Source of the DNA: CBDCGJ01 sp965238305
GTDB lineage: Bacteria > Pseudomonadota > Alphaproteobacteria > GCA-2731375
Reading direction: 5' to 3'
Length of the DNA stretch: 64,000 nucleotides
Assembly: GCA_965238305.1 (NCBI GenBank)
Contig: CBDEHK010000001.1
Span: forward strand, 806,001-870,000
The translations under genes and the position numbers were made by a program. The notes beneath the pieces are model-generated. The model saw nothing but the letters and a program-made list of their open reading frames with translations. It made no database searches and had not been told where the DNA came from. Shown piece by piece: positions 25,416-34,283 of the stretch (positions are counted from its first letter, which is position 1; every line of letters begins with the position of its first letter).

Positions 25416-27263
25416 TCAAATTGTGCGCGCCGGAGGGAAGCGCAGTTCAACAATTGTCCCCACCCCAACTTCACTATCGACGGCAAGCGTGCCGGCGAAC
25501 AGATCCATAAGTTTGGCGCAGAGATACAAGCCCAGACCGGTTCCCTGATACCTTCTGCTATAGGTCTGATCGACCTGTTCGAAGGGTTGCAGGGCTTTTT
25601 CAACATCGCTTTTGGACATGCCAATGCCCGTATCCGTTACCGTGATGACGATCCTGTTGGCATCATCGACATTCGCCGCGACAACGATTTTTCCGTTCTG
25701 CGGGGTGAATTTAATGGCGTTGGAGATGACGTTGTTGAGCATCTGGATCAGTGCTCGTTCGTCGCCAAGCAATCCTGGGATGACCGTCGGTATATCGGCG
25801 CTCAGATGCACCTTGGCGCCTTCAGCGGCTGATTCCAATTGGCGAAGGCTGAAAGCAATTTGTGACGTCACGTCCAACTTTTCGTCGATCAGCTCGAGTT
25901 TGCCGGCTTCGACTTTTGACAGGTCCAGAATTTCGTCAACCAGGTCGATGAGGAGGGTGCCGCTTTCAAATATGTAATTGGCATATTGCTGATAACGGTC
26001 ATTGCCAAGCGGTCCAAGCGTGCTGTTCCGCATCATATCGCTAAAGCCCATGATGGCATTCAGCGGCGTCCGCAATTCGTGGCTCATGCCGGCCAGGAAA
26101 CTGGATTTGGCCTCGTTGGCACTATTCGCCTCCCGCTTCATCGTCTTTTCGGATTCCAACGCCTTCATAAGTTCGCTGGTGCGTTGATCGACCAACAGCT
26201 CAAGTCGATCATGTGATTGCCGCAGTAAAGTTTGCGAATGCTGTAGTTCCGCTGTTTGATCCTTCACCTTGGATTTGACGAGGGCGTTCTGGAAGGACAG
26301 CAGGCCAATCGAATAGACCACCAATATGGTTATGATCAGGCCACCGATCTGCACCATTGTGGCGTTTGCCGTCGGCGCGCCACCTAAATATTCGGAGGTC
26401 ACGTCCCAATGGTAATTCCACCGGGCCTGGCCGCGGGTGACCCGCACGGTGACCGTGTGGGCGGTGTCATTCCCCGCCTTCAGCGCGCCAAAAACAGGGC
26501 GTAATAAAGTCGTCGCGCGCGCTTCGCTATCCCTTTCGGAAATACGCAGCTTTAGGCCTTCCGGTACATAATTCGACCTTATGTTATTGATCATTTCAGA
26601 CAGATCGACCTGCCCGACAATAATGGTATCCCGCTTGTCAGCTGGTAAACCGACGCCGACGAGAGAAACCAGCCGTCCGTCGGGGCCGGAAAAAGCCGGG
26701 CCTAAGATAGCTTTTTCAGGCACCCGTTGTGCGGTGGTTACGACAATTCCCATTTCCGGCTTGGTAAGAAGATCGACCGAAGGGCGAAGGGGACCGACGG
26801 CCTCTGTGCTATTGACAACGACCATATGCACAAAAGATTCAGGCACCGTCTTAACCGGGTCGGTGGCGTCGGACAACGGTTGTCCCAGCTCTTCTGTTTT
26901 TTTCACCCGTAACGAGCCGAGCACACGTTCGACGACGGCAACCGCATCCAAGGAAAATTCCGAATTCCAGTCTTCGGCACCCAGCACCAGATTTTCAAAG
27001 TCGTCGTTACTGACCGGCAGACTGTCCCTGAAACCCAGGGCCAAGCCACTGATGATGGTTTCCGACTGGGCCAACCAGCTTTGCGCCGTTGTCGTCGCAA
27101 TTGCGGCGTCAAGCTCGGCTTGGCGTATCCAGCTATCGATGGCTTCTTCTTCAATGTGACGACCGATTGCGAAAGTCCCGAAGATGCCGATCCCTGCAAC
27201 AACCAGCAAAACGACGCCGTGCATAAGCTGCAGTGCTTTCATGATTTCAAATAATCTGCCCAT
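25416..27263 (-). CDS. CHASE-type sensor histidine kinase, orphan
   Basis: 615 residues. Membrane span near residues 12-33, an extracytoplasmic region of about 270 residues that looks like a CHASE ligand-binding domain (ending RWNYHWDV at 281-288), a second span at 303-324, a coiled coil, then a HisKA domain (FLAGMSHELRTPLNAIMGFS, phospho-acceptor His395) and an HATPase domain (N-box NNVISNAIKF 510-519, DTGIGM 544-549, GTGLGLY 574-580). All catalytic motifs are present. AAGGA precedes the ATG. No response regulator or receiver domain is encoded nearby, so its partner must lie elsewhere. It faces the array's last gene; a role in sensing conditions for the array is possible but unsupported. Confidence 0.92.
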   Translation of the reverse strand: MGRLFEIMKALQLMHGVVLLVVAGIGIFGTFAIGRHIEEEAIDSWIRQAELDAAIATTTAQSWLAQSETIISGLALGFRDSLPVSNDDFENLVLGAEDWNSEFSLDAVAVVERVLGSLRVKKTEELGQPLSDATDPVKTVPESFVHMVVVNSTEAVGPLRPSVDLLTKPEMGIVVTTAQRVPEKAILGPAFSGPDGRLVSLVGVGLPADKRDTIIVGQVDLSEMINNIRSNYVPEGLKLRISERDSEARATTLLRPVFGALKAGNDTAHTVTVRVTRGQARWNYHWDVTSEYLGGAPTANATMVQIGGLIITILVVYSIGLLSFQNALVKSKVKDQTAELQHSQTLLRQSHDRLELLVDQRTSELMKALESEKTMKREANSANEAKSSFLAGMSHELRTPLNAIMGFSDMMRNSTLGPLGNDRYQQYANYIFESGTLLIDLVDEILDLSKVEAGKLELIDEKLDVTSQIAFSLRQLESAAEGAKVHLSADIPTVIPGLLGDERALIQMLNNVISNAIKFTPQNGKIVVAANVDDANRIVITVTDTGIGMSKSDVEKALQPFEQVDQTYSRRYQGTGLGLYLCAKLMDLFAGTLAVDSEVGVGTIVELRFPPARTI

Positions 27264-27290
27264 TCGAATATCCTTGTTCGACGCGAAGAC

Positions 27291-27311
27291 GGAGCAGCAG
27301 CTTCCTGCTCC
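27291..27311. promoter_or_regulatory. Hairpin in the leader of the histidine kinase gene
   Basis: GGAGCAG and CTGCTCC pair perfectly around a 7-base loop, 28 bases upstream of the kinase ATG, in the 226-base region divergent from the aminotransferase gene. The rest of that region shows nothing I can assign. Confidence 0.3.
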
Positions 27312-27495
27312 ATTTTATCCAGCCCTAATCTATCATTCAGATAAGAAACTACTAATATTATTGGCCAAAATCCGTTTCGAAGTTGTTAATTTACGCTTCA
27401 CCATAAACAGGACTGAAAATGCCGACGTCTTCCAACCCTTTGTCGCGCCGGTCTGTGACCTTGTCAAAGTCATCGCCATGTGATCTTGATTGGGC

Positions 27496-28665
27496 ATGAG
27501 CCAAGCGAATTCTCTTCCCTACCGATTGCGATTGCCCGGCCCGTCGGCGGTGCCTGCACGCGTGCAACAGGCAATGATGGGCCCGGTGCTGAACCATCGG
27601 GGCCCGGAATTTTCCGCGATCATGGCGGCAAGCAATGCGATGATGCAGCCGCTGCTGGGGACTGCAAACAACCTGCTGGTCTTTGCCAGTTCCGGCACCG
27701 GGGTGATGGAAGCCAGCCTTGCCAACGCCTTAGGGGCAGGCGAGCGGGCCTTGATATTGTCCAGCGGTAGCTTCGGCGACCGTTTCCTGGCGATCGCGGC
27801 AAGTCTTGGTATTGAAACTGACGCTTTGACGGCGCCCTGGGGCGAGGTGGTGCCACCCGATCAGGTCGCCCGGCAATTAAACCAACAGAATTACCGGGCG
27901 GTGGTCGCGGTTCATAACGAAAGCTCCACCGGCGCGGTCGTCGATCTGGCCGCCCTTGGCGAAGTGGTGGCGGCAAGCGATGCAATTTTGATCGTCGACA
28001 GTATCAGCGGCGCCGGCGGCATCGAGATGCGGCAGGATGACTGGGGCGTCGATATCCTGATAATGGCTGGGCAGAAAGCGTTGATGTGTCCGCCCGGACT
28101 GGGTCTGGTCACGGTCAGCAACAAGGCCTGGAAGCAGATCGAGCAGGAGCCGGGAAAAAGTCGTTATTATTGGGACTTTCGCAAAGCCCGGGCAGAAGCA
28201 GATGACCACCAAACGCCATTTACCTCGCCGGTCACGCTGGTTGCCGGGCTGCATGAAGCGCTAACAATGATCCATGAAGAAGGGGTCAATCACGTGATTG
28301 CCCGCCATCAATTCTTGGCTGACGCTTTACGCGCTGGCGGTGAAGCGCTGGGTTTAACGGTCTTCACTCAATCGGCGATCAAGTCGAATACGGTGACGGT
28401 GTTTTCGACACCGCCTGAAATTGACGGCAATCAAGTGGTGGCGCAGCTGCATGCGCGCTACAATACGGTGATTGCCGGGGCGCGGAATTGGATGGCCGGG
28501 AAAGTCATCCGCATCGGCACGATGGGGAATACCACGGCAGCTGATATCGTCACCGACCTTGAATTTTTGGGACAGACGTTACACGGCCTGGGCCTGGCTA
28601 TCGACCCGGAACAAGGCGCCAGCGAAGCAAAACGGCGATTGGGCAAAATGGCGGAAGTGGCATGA
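27496..28665 (+). CDS. Class V aminotransferase (alanine-glyoxylate / AEP transaminase type)
   Basis: 389-residue PLP enzyme of fold type I. Asp168 (ILIVDSISG) contacts the pyridine nitrogen and Lys194 (AGQKALMCPPG) forms the Schiff base; LPGPSAVPARV near the N-terminus is the usual family start. Relatives include serine-pyruvate, alanine-glyoxylate and 2-aminoethylphosphonate transaminases. It overlaps the next gene by four bases (ATGA), so the two are translationally coupled. With a two-subunit sulfopyruvate/phosphonopyruvate-type decarboxylase downstream, it may convert an amino acid such as cysteate or a phosphonate analogue to the 2-oxo acid; substrate not decidable here. ATG chosen over the TTG two codons upstream. 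Confidence 0.85.
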   Translation: MSQANSLPYRLRLPGPSAVPARVQQAMMGPVLNHRGPEFSAIMAASNAMMQPLLGTANNLLVFASSGTGVMEASLANALGAGERALILSSGSFGDRFLAIAASLGIETDALTAPWGEVVPPDQVARQLNQQNYRAVVAVHNESSTGAVVDLAALGEVVAASDAILIVDSISGAGGIEMRQDDWGVDILIMAGQKALMCPPGLGLVTVSNKAWKQIEQEPGKSRYYWDFRKARAEADDHQTPFTSPVTLVAGLHEALTMIHEEGVNHVIARHQFLADALRAGGEALGLTVFTQSAIKSNTVTVFSTPPEIDGNQVVAQLHARYNTVIAGARNWMAGKVIRIGTMGNTTAADIVTDLEFLGQTLHGLGLAIDPEQGASEAKRRLGKMAEVA

Positions 28666-29183
28666 ACGCTAAAACAAATATCGACTGGTCGAAGCAGCTT
28701 TTTGACGAGCTGATTGGCGCCGGCATCACGCTCTTTCCCTATGTCCCCGATGCCGGTAACAAAGCCCTGATCCAACATGCTGAAGCCCACAACGAAGCCC
28801 GGCCTATTCTGCTGACCACGGAAGAAGAGGGCATTGCGCTCGCCGCCGGCGCCGATTTGGTCGGCGCGCGGGCGATCATGTGCATGCAATCTTCCGGGGT
28901 CGGTAACATCCCGAATTTTCTGACCTTCGCCAATGGGGGTCGATTTCCACTTCTGATGATGGTCTCTATGCGGGGCGATTATGGTGAGCAGAATCCGTGG
29001 CAATATCCGATGGGCCAAGCGGTTGCGCCAATCCTAACGGCGATGGATATTCTGCAGTTCCGGGTGGAAAACCAGGAAGATTTGGCCGCGGCCACGACCG
29101 CGGCCATTGCCGCCGTTTTCAAAAGCGGAAAATCGGCAGCGATCATCTTGTCGCAACGTTTTCTGGGCGCGAAACCATTTTAG
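28662..29183 (+). CDS. ThDP-dependent decarboxylase, alpha (PYR) subunit, sulfopyruvate/phosphonopyruvate type
   Basis: 173 residues forming only the pyrimidine-binding half of a thiamine-diphosphate enzyme. TTEEEGIALAAGADLVGARA (52-71) carries the conserved Glu that activates the cofactor, and MQSSGVGNIPNFLTFA matches the ComD/phosphonopyruvate decarboxylase family. The active site would form at the interface with the product of the next gene (beta, PP domain). The reaction expected is decarboxylation of 3-sulfopyruvate or 3-phosphonopyruvate to the corresponding acetaldehyde. Start overlaps the aminotransferase stop. Neither pepM nor xsc was seen in the window, so the pathway remains open. 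Confidence 0.82.
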   Translation: MNAKTNIDWSKQLFDELIGAGITLFPYVPDAGNKALIQHAEAHNEARPILLTTEEEGIALAAGADLVGARAIMCMQSSGVGNIPNFLTFANGGRFPLLMMVSMRGDYGEQNPWQYPMGQAVAPILTAMDILQFRVENQEDLAAATTAAIAAVFKSGKSAAIILSQRFLGAKPF

Positions 29184-29197
29184 GGAAGGGAACGGGA

Positions 29198-29782
29198 ATG
29201 ACCCCCGCAACGCTTGATCGCCGCTACGTCCTGCCCGCCTTGTTTCCGGCGCCGCAGGATTATCTGTTCGTATCAGGCCTTGCCGGTTCCGCCCGCGATG
29301 CCGCAGCGTTGACCGGGGATGGCGCCAACATTTATACCATGGCCGGGGCCATGGGGGCGGCAACGTCGATGGGCCTGGGCGTGGCGATGGCGGCACCGGA
29401 TAAGAATGTTGCGGTGATTACCGGCGACGGCGAACTGTTGATGAATGTCGGTTCCCTGGCGACCGTCGCAACCATCGCCCCGGCAAACTTGTCGATCATC
29501 TGTATTGACAATGGCTGTCATGGCGAAACCGGCGGACAGAGCGGCCATACCTCGAACAAGACTGATTTGGCGCTGATGGCGAAAGGTGCCGGCATCCCCT
29601 CGACCCTGACGATCGTCACCGAGGATGAGCTGGCGGCGGCGGTCGATTTTCTGACCCAGGCAGCCGGCCCCCGCTTTATCCAGTTGCGGGTCATGGACGG
29701 CCCACCAACGGCCTATCGGCGGAATATGGACCCGGCCGAATGCCGCCTGCGGTTCCGCAACGCCTTTATCGGTCAGAACTAA
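29198..29782 (+). CDS. ThDP-dependent decarboxylase, beta (PP) subunit
   Basis: 194 residues, the pyrophosphate-binding half. ITGDGELLMNVGSLATVA (GDG at 76-78) to Asn105 (ICIDN) is the classic ThDP/magnesium motif, and GETGGQSGHT follows as in ComE-like proteins. The ATG at 29198 has GGGAAGGGAACGGGA before it and lies 14 bases after the alpha gene. The frame is open further upstream inside the alpha gene, but that part is out of phase with the family. It works as a heteromer with the upstream subunit. The split into two genes, instead of the single-chain phosphonopyruvate decarboxylase, is characteristic of the ComDE-like branch. Confidence 0.85.
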   Translation: MTPATLDRRYVLPALFPAPQDYLFVSGLAGSARDAAALTGDGANIYTMAGAMGAATSMGLGVAMAAPDKNVAVITGDGELLMNVGSLATVATIAPANLSIICIDNGCHGETGGQSGHTSNKTDLALMAKGAGIPSTLTIVTEDELAAAVDFLTQAAGPRFIQLRVMDGPPTAYRRNMDPAECRLRFRNAFIGQN

Positions 29783-29828
29783 GTTTCACGCCCTGCTAAA
29801 AGTGCCGCGTAATTCGCCGGAAGTGACA

Positions 29829-31265
29829 TCAATATGTTTGATCGAGGAATTCTCTCGGTGCCGGGTCGCGAACGGCAAAACCGTCGTCGGTGATTTCCAG
29901 CACCGCCAAACCGCGATCGGCATTGCCGTCTTCCAAGAAACGGAAAACCCCGTCCTTGCCGTCAAATCCGCCGGACAGGCGCAAGGTTTCTTCAGCGAAT
30001 TTGTCAATGCTTTCCTGCTGCGCCAAGATCGCGGCCATTGCCGCCGCATCATAGGCAAGGGTCGCGATACGCGGCGGTGCCGCGCCATACATCGATTGGA
30101 AGCGGTCGCTAAATTCGGTAAATCCTTGCGGGTCGGGGGCGGCAAACCAAGCGTTTTTCAGGGCCGGTTCGCGTAATAAAGTATCATCATACCAAAGTCC
30201 GGTGCCGAGCAGTTTCACTTCTTTGAAGTCGACGTCGTAATACTGCAAAAAAGGCGCGATCCGGGTGAGCTGAATGCCGCCATCGGCAAGAATGATCGCA
30301 TCGATCCCCAATTCCCCGATCGCCTGCAGGTTCTTGATGCGCCGAAGCTCCCGCTTCGCCGATTTTGTCCCCAGGCGTTTCAATTCCTGGCGGCGATTGG
30401 TTAGGGCCGCGCGCCGCGCGTCGACCTGAGCGATCTGTTTGGCAGCTACTTCCACGCCCTCGCCGCTGGCCGGATAATATTCCACCTGGATCAATTCGCC
30501 GCCATGGCGTTCCATGGCCTGCATGATGCCGGCTTCGACCGCATGGCCATAAGCGCTTTCCGGCAGCATGGCGGCGAAAGTCAGCAAGCCTTGGCTGCGG
30601 GCGTAAGAAACGATGCGATCGATTTCCTGATGCGGTGTGAAGCTCAGAAGGTAAATGCCGGGTTCGGCCGCATTGCGGTCGGAAGAAAATGCAACGACCG
30701 GCACCTGGCCGTTATTCGCAACTGGCGCGACCGCGCGAACCGAGCTGGAGAGGAGCGGGCCGATGATAATCTGCGCCCCTTCATTGATCACGTCCTGGGC
30801 GGCAGCGGCGGCCCCTTCAGGTGTCCCTTGGGTATCGCGTGGCATCAGTTCCAAGCGATCGTCGGCCAGATCGAACATCGCCATGGCGGCCGCATCCATC
30901 AGGGCCGGTCCGACTTCCGAGCCTGGCCCGCTGAACGGCAACAACAAGCCGATTTTAACCGTAGCGGCGGCCGTTTTGAGTTTTGCGGCATTTTCGGCTT
31001 CCTGGGCCGCCTGCAATTTCGCCCGTTCAATTTCTACCGCGCTCAGGACCGGGGAAGCGGAACCGGGCGGTGCTGTCTTTGTCGCGCTTTTGCTGGCGCT
31101 ATCTTCAGCCGCTGTCCTGCCATCGCTAGGCATCTGCGGCGATTGGCAGGCACTCAACAAGCCCAGGCTAAGGAGAGCCGCCGCCACTTTTTTGCCAGCA
31201 GGTAATGTTAGCGATGGGCTTGCTAGATCACGCGTCTTGACCGAAACTCGAAACCATGTCGGCAT
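29829..31265 (-). CDS. Penicillin-binding protein activator / LpoA-like lipoprotein
   Basis: 478 residues. The lipobox LLSAC puts the acylated Cys at residue 40, after a basic N-terminus and hydrophobic stretch. The body is a periplasmic leucine-binding-protein-like fold: KIGLLLPFSGPGSEVGPALM opens it, and GAQIIIGPLLSSSVRAVAPV is typical. Proteins of this LpoA/LppC family act at the outer membrane and in enteric bacteria activate PBP1A. It is divergent from rsmI, an arrangement often found with this family. The long basic stretch before the signal is slightly unusual and may mean a later start, but no other ATG was seen before the lipobox. Confidence 0.85.
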   Translation of the reverse strand: MPTWFRVSVKTRDLASPSLTLPAGKKVAAALLSLGLLSACQSPQMPSDGRTAAEDSASKSATKTAPPGSASPVLSAVEIERAKLQAAQEAENAAKLKTAAATVKIGLLLPFSGPGSEVGPALMDAAAMAMFDLADDRLELMPRDTQGTPEGAAAAAQDVINEGAQIIIGPLLSSSVRAVAPVANNGQVPVVAFSSDRNAAEPGIYLLSFTPHQEIDRIVSYARSQGLLTFAAMLPESAYGHAVEAGIMQAMERHGGELIQVEYYPASGEGVEVAAKQIAQVDARRAALTNRRQELKRLGTKSAKRELRRIKNLQAIGELGIDAIILADGGIQLTRIAPFLQYYDVDFKEVKLLGTGLWYDDTLLREPALKNAWFAAPDPQGFTEFSDRFQSMYGAAPPRIATLAYDAAAMAAILAQQESIDKFAEETLRLSGGFDGKDGVFRFLEDGNADRGLAVLEITDDGFAVRDPAPREFLDQTY

Positions 31266-31357
31266 CAAACAAATCCTCTTCTGGGAACAACACTGGCGAT
31301 ACGGGTAACCGCCGGGTGGTGGAAACTAGCGAAACGCCGCCGCCAGGACAAGGCTCT

Positions 31358-32227
31358 ATGGACACTCAGCAGAGACAAACCTCCAAACCCGAACCGGGCC
31401 TCTATATTGTGGCGACCCCGATTGGCAACCGCCAAGACATCACCCTTCGTGCCCTGGAAACCTTGGCCATTGCCGATCTCGTCATCTGCGAAGACAGTCG
31501 GGTCACCGGGCGGTTGTTGTCGATGCACAATCTTTCGGCGAAATTGATTGCCTATCATGATCATAATGCCGTCAGTTTGCGCCCAAAACTAATTGAACGC
31601 CTAAAGAATGGCGAGATCGTGGCAATGGTCAGCGATGCCGGCACGCCCTTGATTTCCGACCCGGGCTATAAATTAGTTAGCGAAGCACGTACCGCCGGTA
31701 TTCATGTCACCGCGATACCGGGACCCTCGGCATTGCTCGCGGCGCTGGTATCTTCCGGCCTGCCGTCGGACGCTTTTCTGTTTGCCGGGTTCCTGCCAAA
31801 CAAAGAAATCGCCAGGCGTCATAAAATTGCCGAATTTCAGGATTTAAAAGCAACCTTGATATTTTATGAAAGTGCGCAGCGGCTGGCCAAATCACTTACG
31901 TCTTTGGCGGCTGTTCTGGGTGAGCGGCAAGCTGTTGTGGCGCGGGAGTTGACGAAGATGTTTGAAGAACTACGTGGCGCTTCGCTGCTGGATTTGGCGG
32001 CGCATTATCAGACGGCGGGACCGCCAAAAGGCGAAATAGTCATTGTCGTCGCGCCGGCCGAAGAAGCCCGGGCGATGACAAGCGAAAAACTGGAGGCGTT
32101 GCTGGCAAAATTGTTGCAAACGCATAGTGTCAAAGATGCCGTTCGCCTGGCCACCGAAGCCAGCGCTTGGAAGCGGCGAGATGTTTATGACCGGGCATTG
32201 GTGTTAAAAGATGGCGATAATGAATGA
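31358..32227 (+). CDS. rsmI: 16S rRNA 2'-O-ribose C1402 methyltransferase
   Basis: Methylates the ribose of C1402 in 16S rRNA using S-adenosylmethionine; it tunes start-codon fidelity. Landmarks of the tetrapyrrole-methylase fold are GLYIVATPIGN at the N-terminus, ALETLAIADLVICEDSRVT, VSDAGTPLISDPGY and PGPSALLAAL. At 289 residues from this ATG it matches E. coli RsmI (286). AGGACAAGG lies just upstream. An ATG at 31256 would add 34 disordered residues and overlap the divergent gene's start, so it is less likely. It overlaps yraN by 17 bases; the two genes and the downstream BON gene appear to form an operon. Confidence 0.94.
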   Translation: MDTQQRQTSKPEPGLYIVATPIGNRQDITLRALETLAIADLVICEDSRVTGRLLSMHNLSAKLIAYHDHNAVSLRPKLIERLKNGEIVAMVSDAGTPLISDPGYKLVSEARTAGIHVTAIPGPSALLAALVSSGLPSDAFLFAGFLPNKEIARRHKIAEFQDLKATLIFYESAQRLAKSLTSLAAVLGERQAVVARELTKMFEELRGASLLDLAAHYQTAGPPKGEIVIVVAPAEEARAMTSEKLEALLAKLLQTHSVKDAVRLATEASAWKRRDVYDRALVLKDGDNE

Positions 32228-32594
32228 TACCCTGCGTCGGCAACAAGCCTATCGCCGTGGACGTCGTGGCGAAACTTTGGCCCGGCTGGTTTTGCGCTTA
32301 AAGGGCTATCGGATACTCGCCATGGATTACAAATTGCCGGTCGGTGAAATCGACCTAATCGTAAAGCGGGGCAACCTATTAGCTTTCGTCGAAGTGAAGG
32401 CGCGCTCCTCCTATGCCGGTTGTCTGGAAGCCGTCACAATCCATCAGCGCCGGCGTATTGAACGCGCCGCCCAGGCTTATCTAACGGCTAATCCTGGACA
32501 GCAGCCGGAAAATATTCGTTTTGACCTTGTCGCGGTGGTTCCCAGACGCTGGCCCAAGCATATAATGGCGGCATGGCAAACCGATTCGCCCTAA
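32211..32594 (+). CDS. yraN: UPF0102 / YraN-family nuclease-fold protein
   Basis: 127 residues. The core GEIDLIVKRGNLLAFVEVKA is the D-x-ExK-like arrangement of the restriction-endonuclease fold, characteristic of UPF0102. Members are widespread and poorly understood; nuclease activity is suspected. RRGRRGETLARLVLRLKGY at the N-terminus is also typical. The start overlaps the end of rsmI, indicating translational coupling; a second in-frame ATG lies at 32220. The rsmI-yraN adjacency is conserved widely in proteobacteria. Confidence 0.92.
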   Translation: MAIMNDTLRRQQAYRRGRRGETLARLVLRLKGYRILAMDYKLPVGEIDLIVKRGNLLAFVEVKARSSYAGCLEAVTIHQRRRIERAAQAYLTANPGQQPENIRFDLVAVVPRRWPKHIMAAWQTDSP

Positions 32595-32649
32595 ACCCCA
32601 TGCGCTCTATCCCTTGACTTGCATGGAAATGATAGTAGTTGGAAATTTC

Positions 32650-33270
32650 ATGATGAAGACGATGAATAAGAACTTTCACCCCCTCGCCACGATGATTGTC
32701 ATTCTGACCGCCGCCCTAGCCCTGAATGGTTGTGTCGCCGCGGTATTGACTGGCGCTGCTGTCGGTGGCGTTGTCGTGGCGCAAGAACGCTCGGCGGAAA
32801 GCGCGTTGGAAGATACCAGAATTAACACCGAAATCGCGACGGCTTTGATTAACAAGGACGAAGCGCTATTTCGCCAGATTGATGTTGACGTGGTGGAAGG
32901 CCGGGTCCTGCTCACGGGGGCCGTTCCAAACGCGGACGATCGGGTGGAAGCGGCGAAAATTTCCTGGAACGTAGAAGGTGTGCAGGAAGTGCTGAACGAA
33001 CTCCAGATCGATGATACGTCCGGATTGGACGACTTTGCCAAAGACACCTGGATTACCACCCAATTACGTGCGAAAACCCTGGGCGACCTTGATATCAACG
33101 ATTTGAACTATACTTTCGATACGGTCAATGGCGTCGTTTATATCCTTGGCATCAGCCAAAGTCAGGTCGAAATGGAACGGGTAACGACCCATGCCCGCAA
33201 CATCGCCGGTGTTAAACAGGTGGTCAACTATGCCGTCATCAAAGACAGCAGCAAACGCAAAAGCTCGTAA
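32650..33270 (+). CDS. BON-domain lipoprotein (OsmY/DolP-like)
   Basis: 206 residues from ATG 32650. The signal with lipobox ALNGC places the lipidated Cys at residue 28. Two BON domains follow, the first about residues 50-115 (VEGRVLLTGAVPN) and the second about 125-198 (VNGVVYILGISQSQVEM), each about 65 residues. This two-BON lipoprotein layout is that of DolP/YraP, an outer-membrane integrity factor, and the E. coli gene too lies near yraN. The role at the outer membrane is inferred from that family. Upstream in-frame codons to 32614 are ignored because they would precede the signal peptide. Confidence 0.88.
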   Translation: MMKTMNKNFHPLATMIVILTAALALNGCVAAVLTGAAVGGVVVAQERSAESALEDTRINTEIATALINKDEALFRQIDVDVVEGRVLLTGAVPNADDRVEAAKISWNVEGVQEVLNELQIDDTSGLDDFAKDTWITTQLRAKTLGDLDINDLNYTFDTVNGVVYILGISQSQVEMERVTTHARNIAGVKQVVNYAVIKDSSKRKSS

Positions 33271-33317
33271 GCCAACACGTTGGCGGTAGCTTGGCCCTAA
33301 CAGCAGGAATTATCTAA

Positions 33318-34271
33318 ATGGCACTGAAAATCGCCTTTCAGATGGACCCGATTGAGCCCGTCGATATCGACGCGGACAGCACTTTTGCGCTGGCCTTGGA
33401 AGCGCAAGCGCGTGGCCATAAGCTCTATCATTATCTGGTTCAGGATCTAAGTTTGCGTGGCAACAAAGTGATGGCCCGTGTCCGCACCTTGGTCGTGCGT
33501 CGGGAACTTGGCAATCACGCGACCTTGGGTGACTTTGAAATTATTGATTTGAGCGAGATGGACGTGATCATGATGCGTCAGGACCCGCCGTTCGATATGG
33601 CGTATATCACCGCGACCCATGTATTGGAGCATATTCATCCCAAAACCTTGGTGGTCAACGATCCGGCCAGCGTACGCAACGCGCCGGAGAAGCTGTTTGT
33701 CACGCATTTCCCCGAACTGATGCCGGAGACCTTGATCAGCGCCAACCCTGACGATCTGCGGGCTTTCAAGGCGGAACATGACGACATTATCCTGAAGCCG
33801 CTGTTCGGCAATGGCGGGGCCGGTGTGTTCCACCTGCAGCCGGGCGATGAAAATCTTAATTCCCTGATCGAGATGTTTACCGAAAACTCCCGCGAACCGG
33901 TGATTGCGCAAAAATATCTACCAGCGGTGCGCCAGGGCGACAAGCGTATCATTTTGATCGATGGTGAGCCGGCAGGGGCGCTGAACCGGGTCCCGGCGGA
34001 AGGTGAGGCACGCTCCAATATGCATGTTGGCGGCACCCCGCTGCAAAGCGTGATGACAGCGCGCGATCTGGAGATCTGCGCCGCCATCGGGCCGGTGCTG
34101 AAAGCACAGGGATTGATATTTGTTGGCATTGACGTAATTGGTGACGTGATGACCGAAATCAACGTCACTTCGCCGACCGGCATTCAGGAAATCGGCCGTT
34201 ATGATGGCAGCAACCTGGCGGCCCAGATTTGGGATGCGACCGAACTAAAATACACCGCCACGCGGAACTAG
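33318..34271 (+). CDS. gshB: Glutathione synthetase
   Basis: Ligates glycine to gamma-glutamylcysteine with ATP, the last step of glutathione synthesis. The 317-residue length and landmarks fit prokaryotic GshB: QMDPIEPVDIDADSTFAL at the N-terminus, MRQDPPFDM, an ATP-grasp loop KPLFGNGGAGVF, and the magnesium/substrate segment EINVTSPTGIQEI near the end. AGGAA precedes the ATG. It follows the BON gene by 47 bases and precedes a methyltransferase by 12. The window holds two GST genes and a MAPEG gene that could use its product. Confidence 0.96.
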   Translation: MALKIAFQMDPIEPVDIDADSTFALALEAQARGHKLYHYLVQDLSLRGNKVMARVRTLVVRRELGNHATLGDFEIIDLSEMDVIMMRQDPPFDMAYITATHVLEHIHPKTLVVNDPASVRNAPEKLFVTHFPELMPETLISANPDDLRAFKAEHDDIILKPLFGNGGAGVFHLQPGDENLNSLIEMFTENSREPVIAQKYLPAVRQGDKRIILIDGEPAGALNRVPAEGEARSNMHVGGTPLQSVMTARDLEICAAIGPVLKAQGLIFVGIDVIGDVMTEINVTSPTGIQEIGRYDGSNLAAQIWDATELKYTATRN

Positions 34272-34283
34272 GATAAAGCGGCA

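Noticed and set aside
25290..25832. 180-codon plus-strand frame opposite the histidine kinase
   Set aside because: Shadow of the kinase C-terminal domain, which shows all catalytic motifs on the minus strand.
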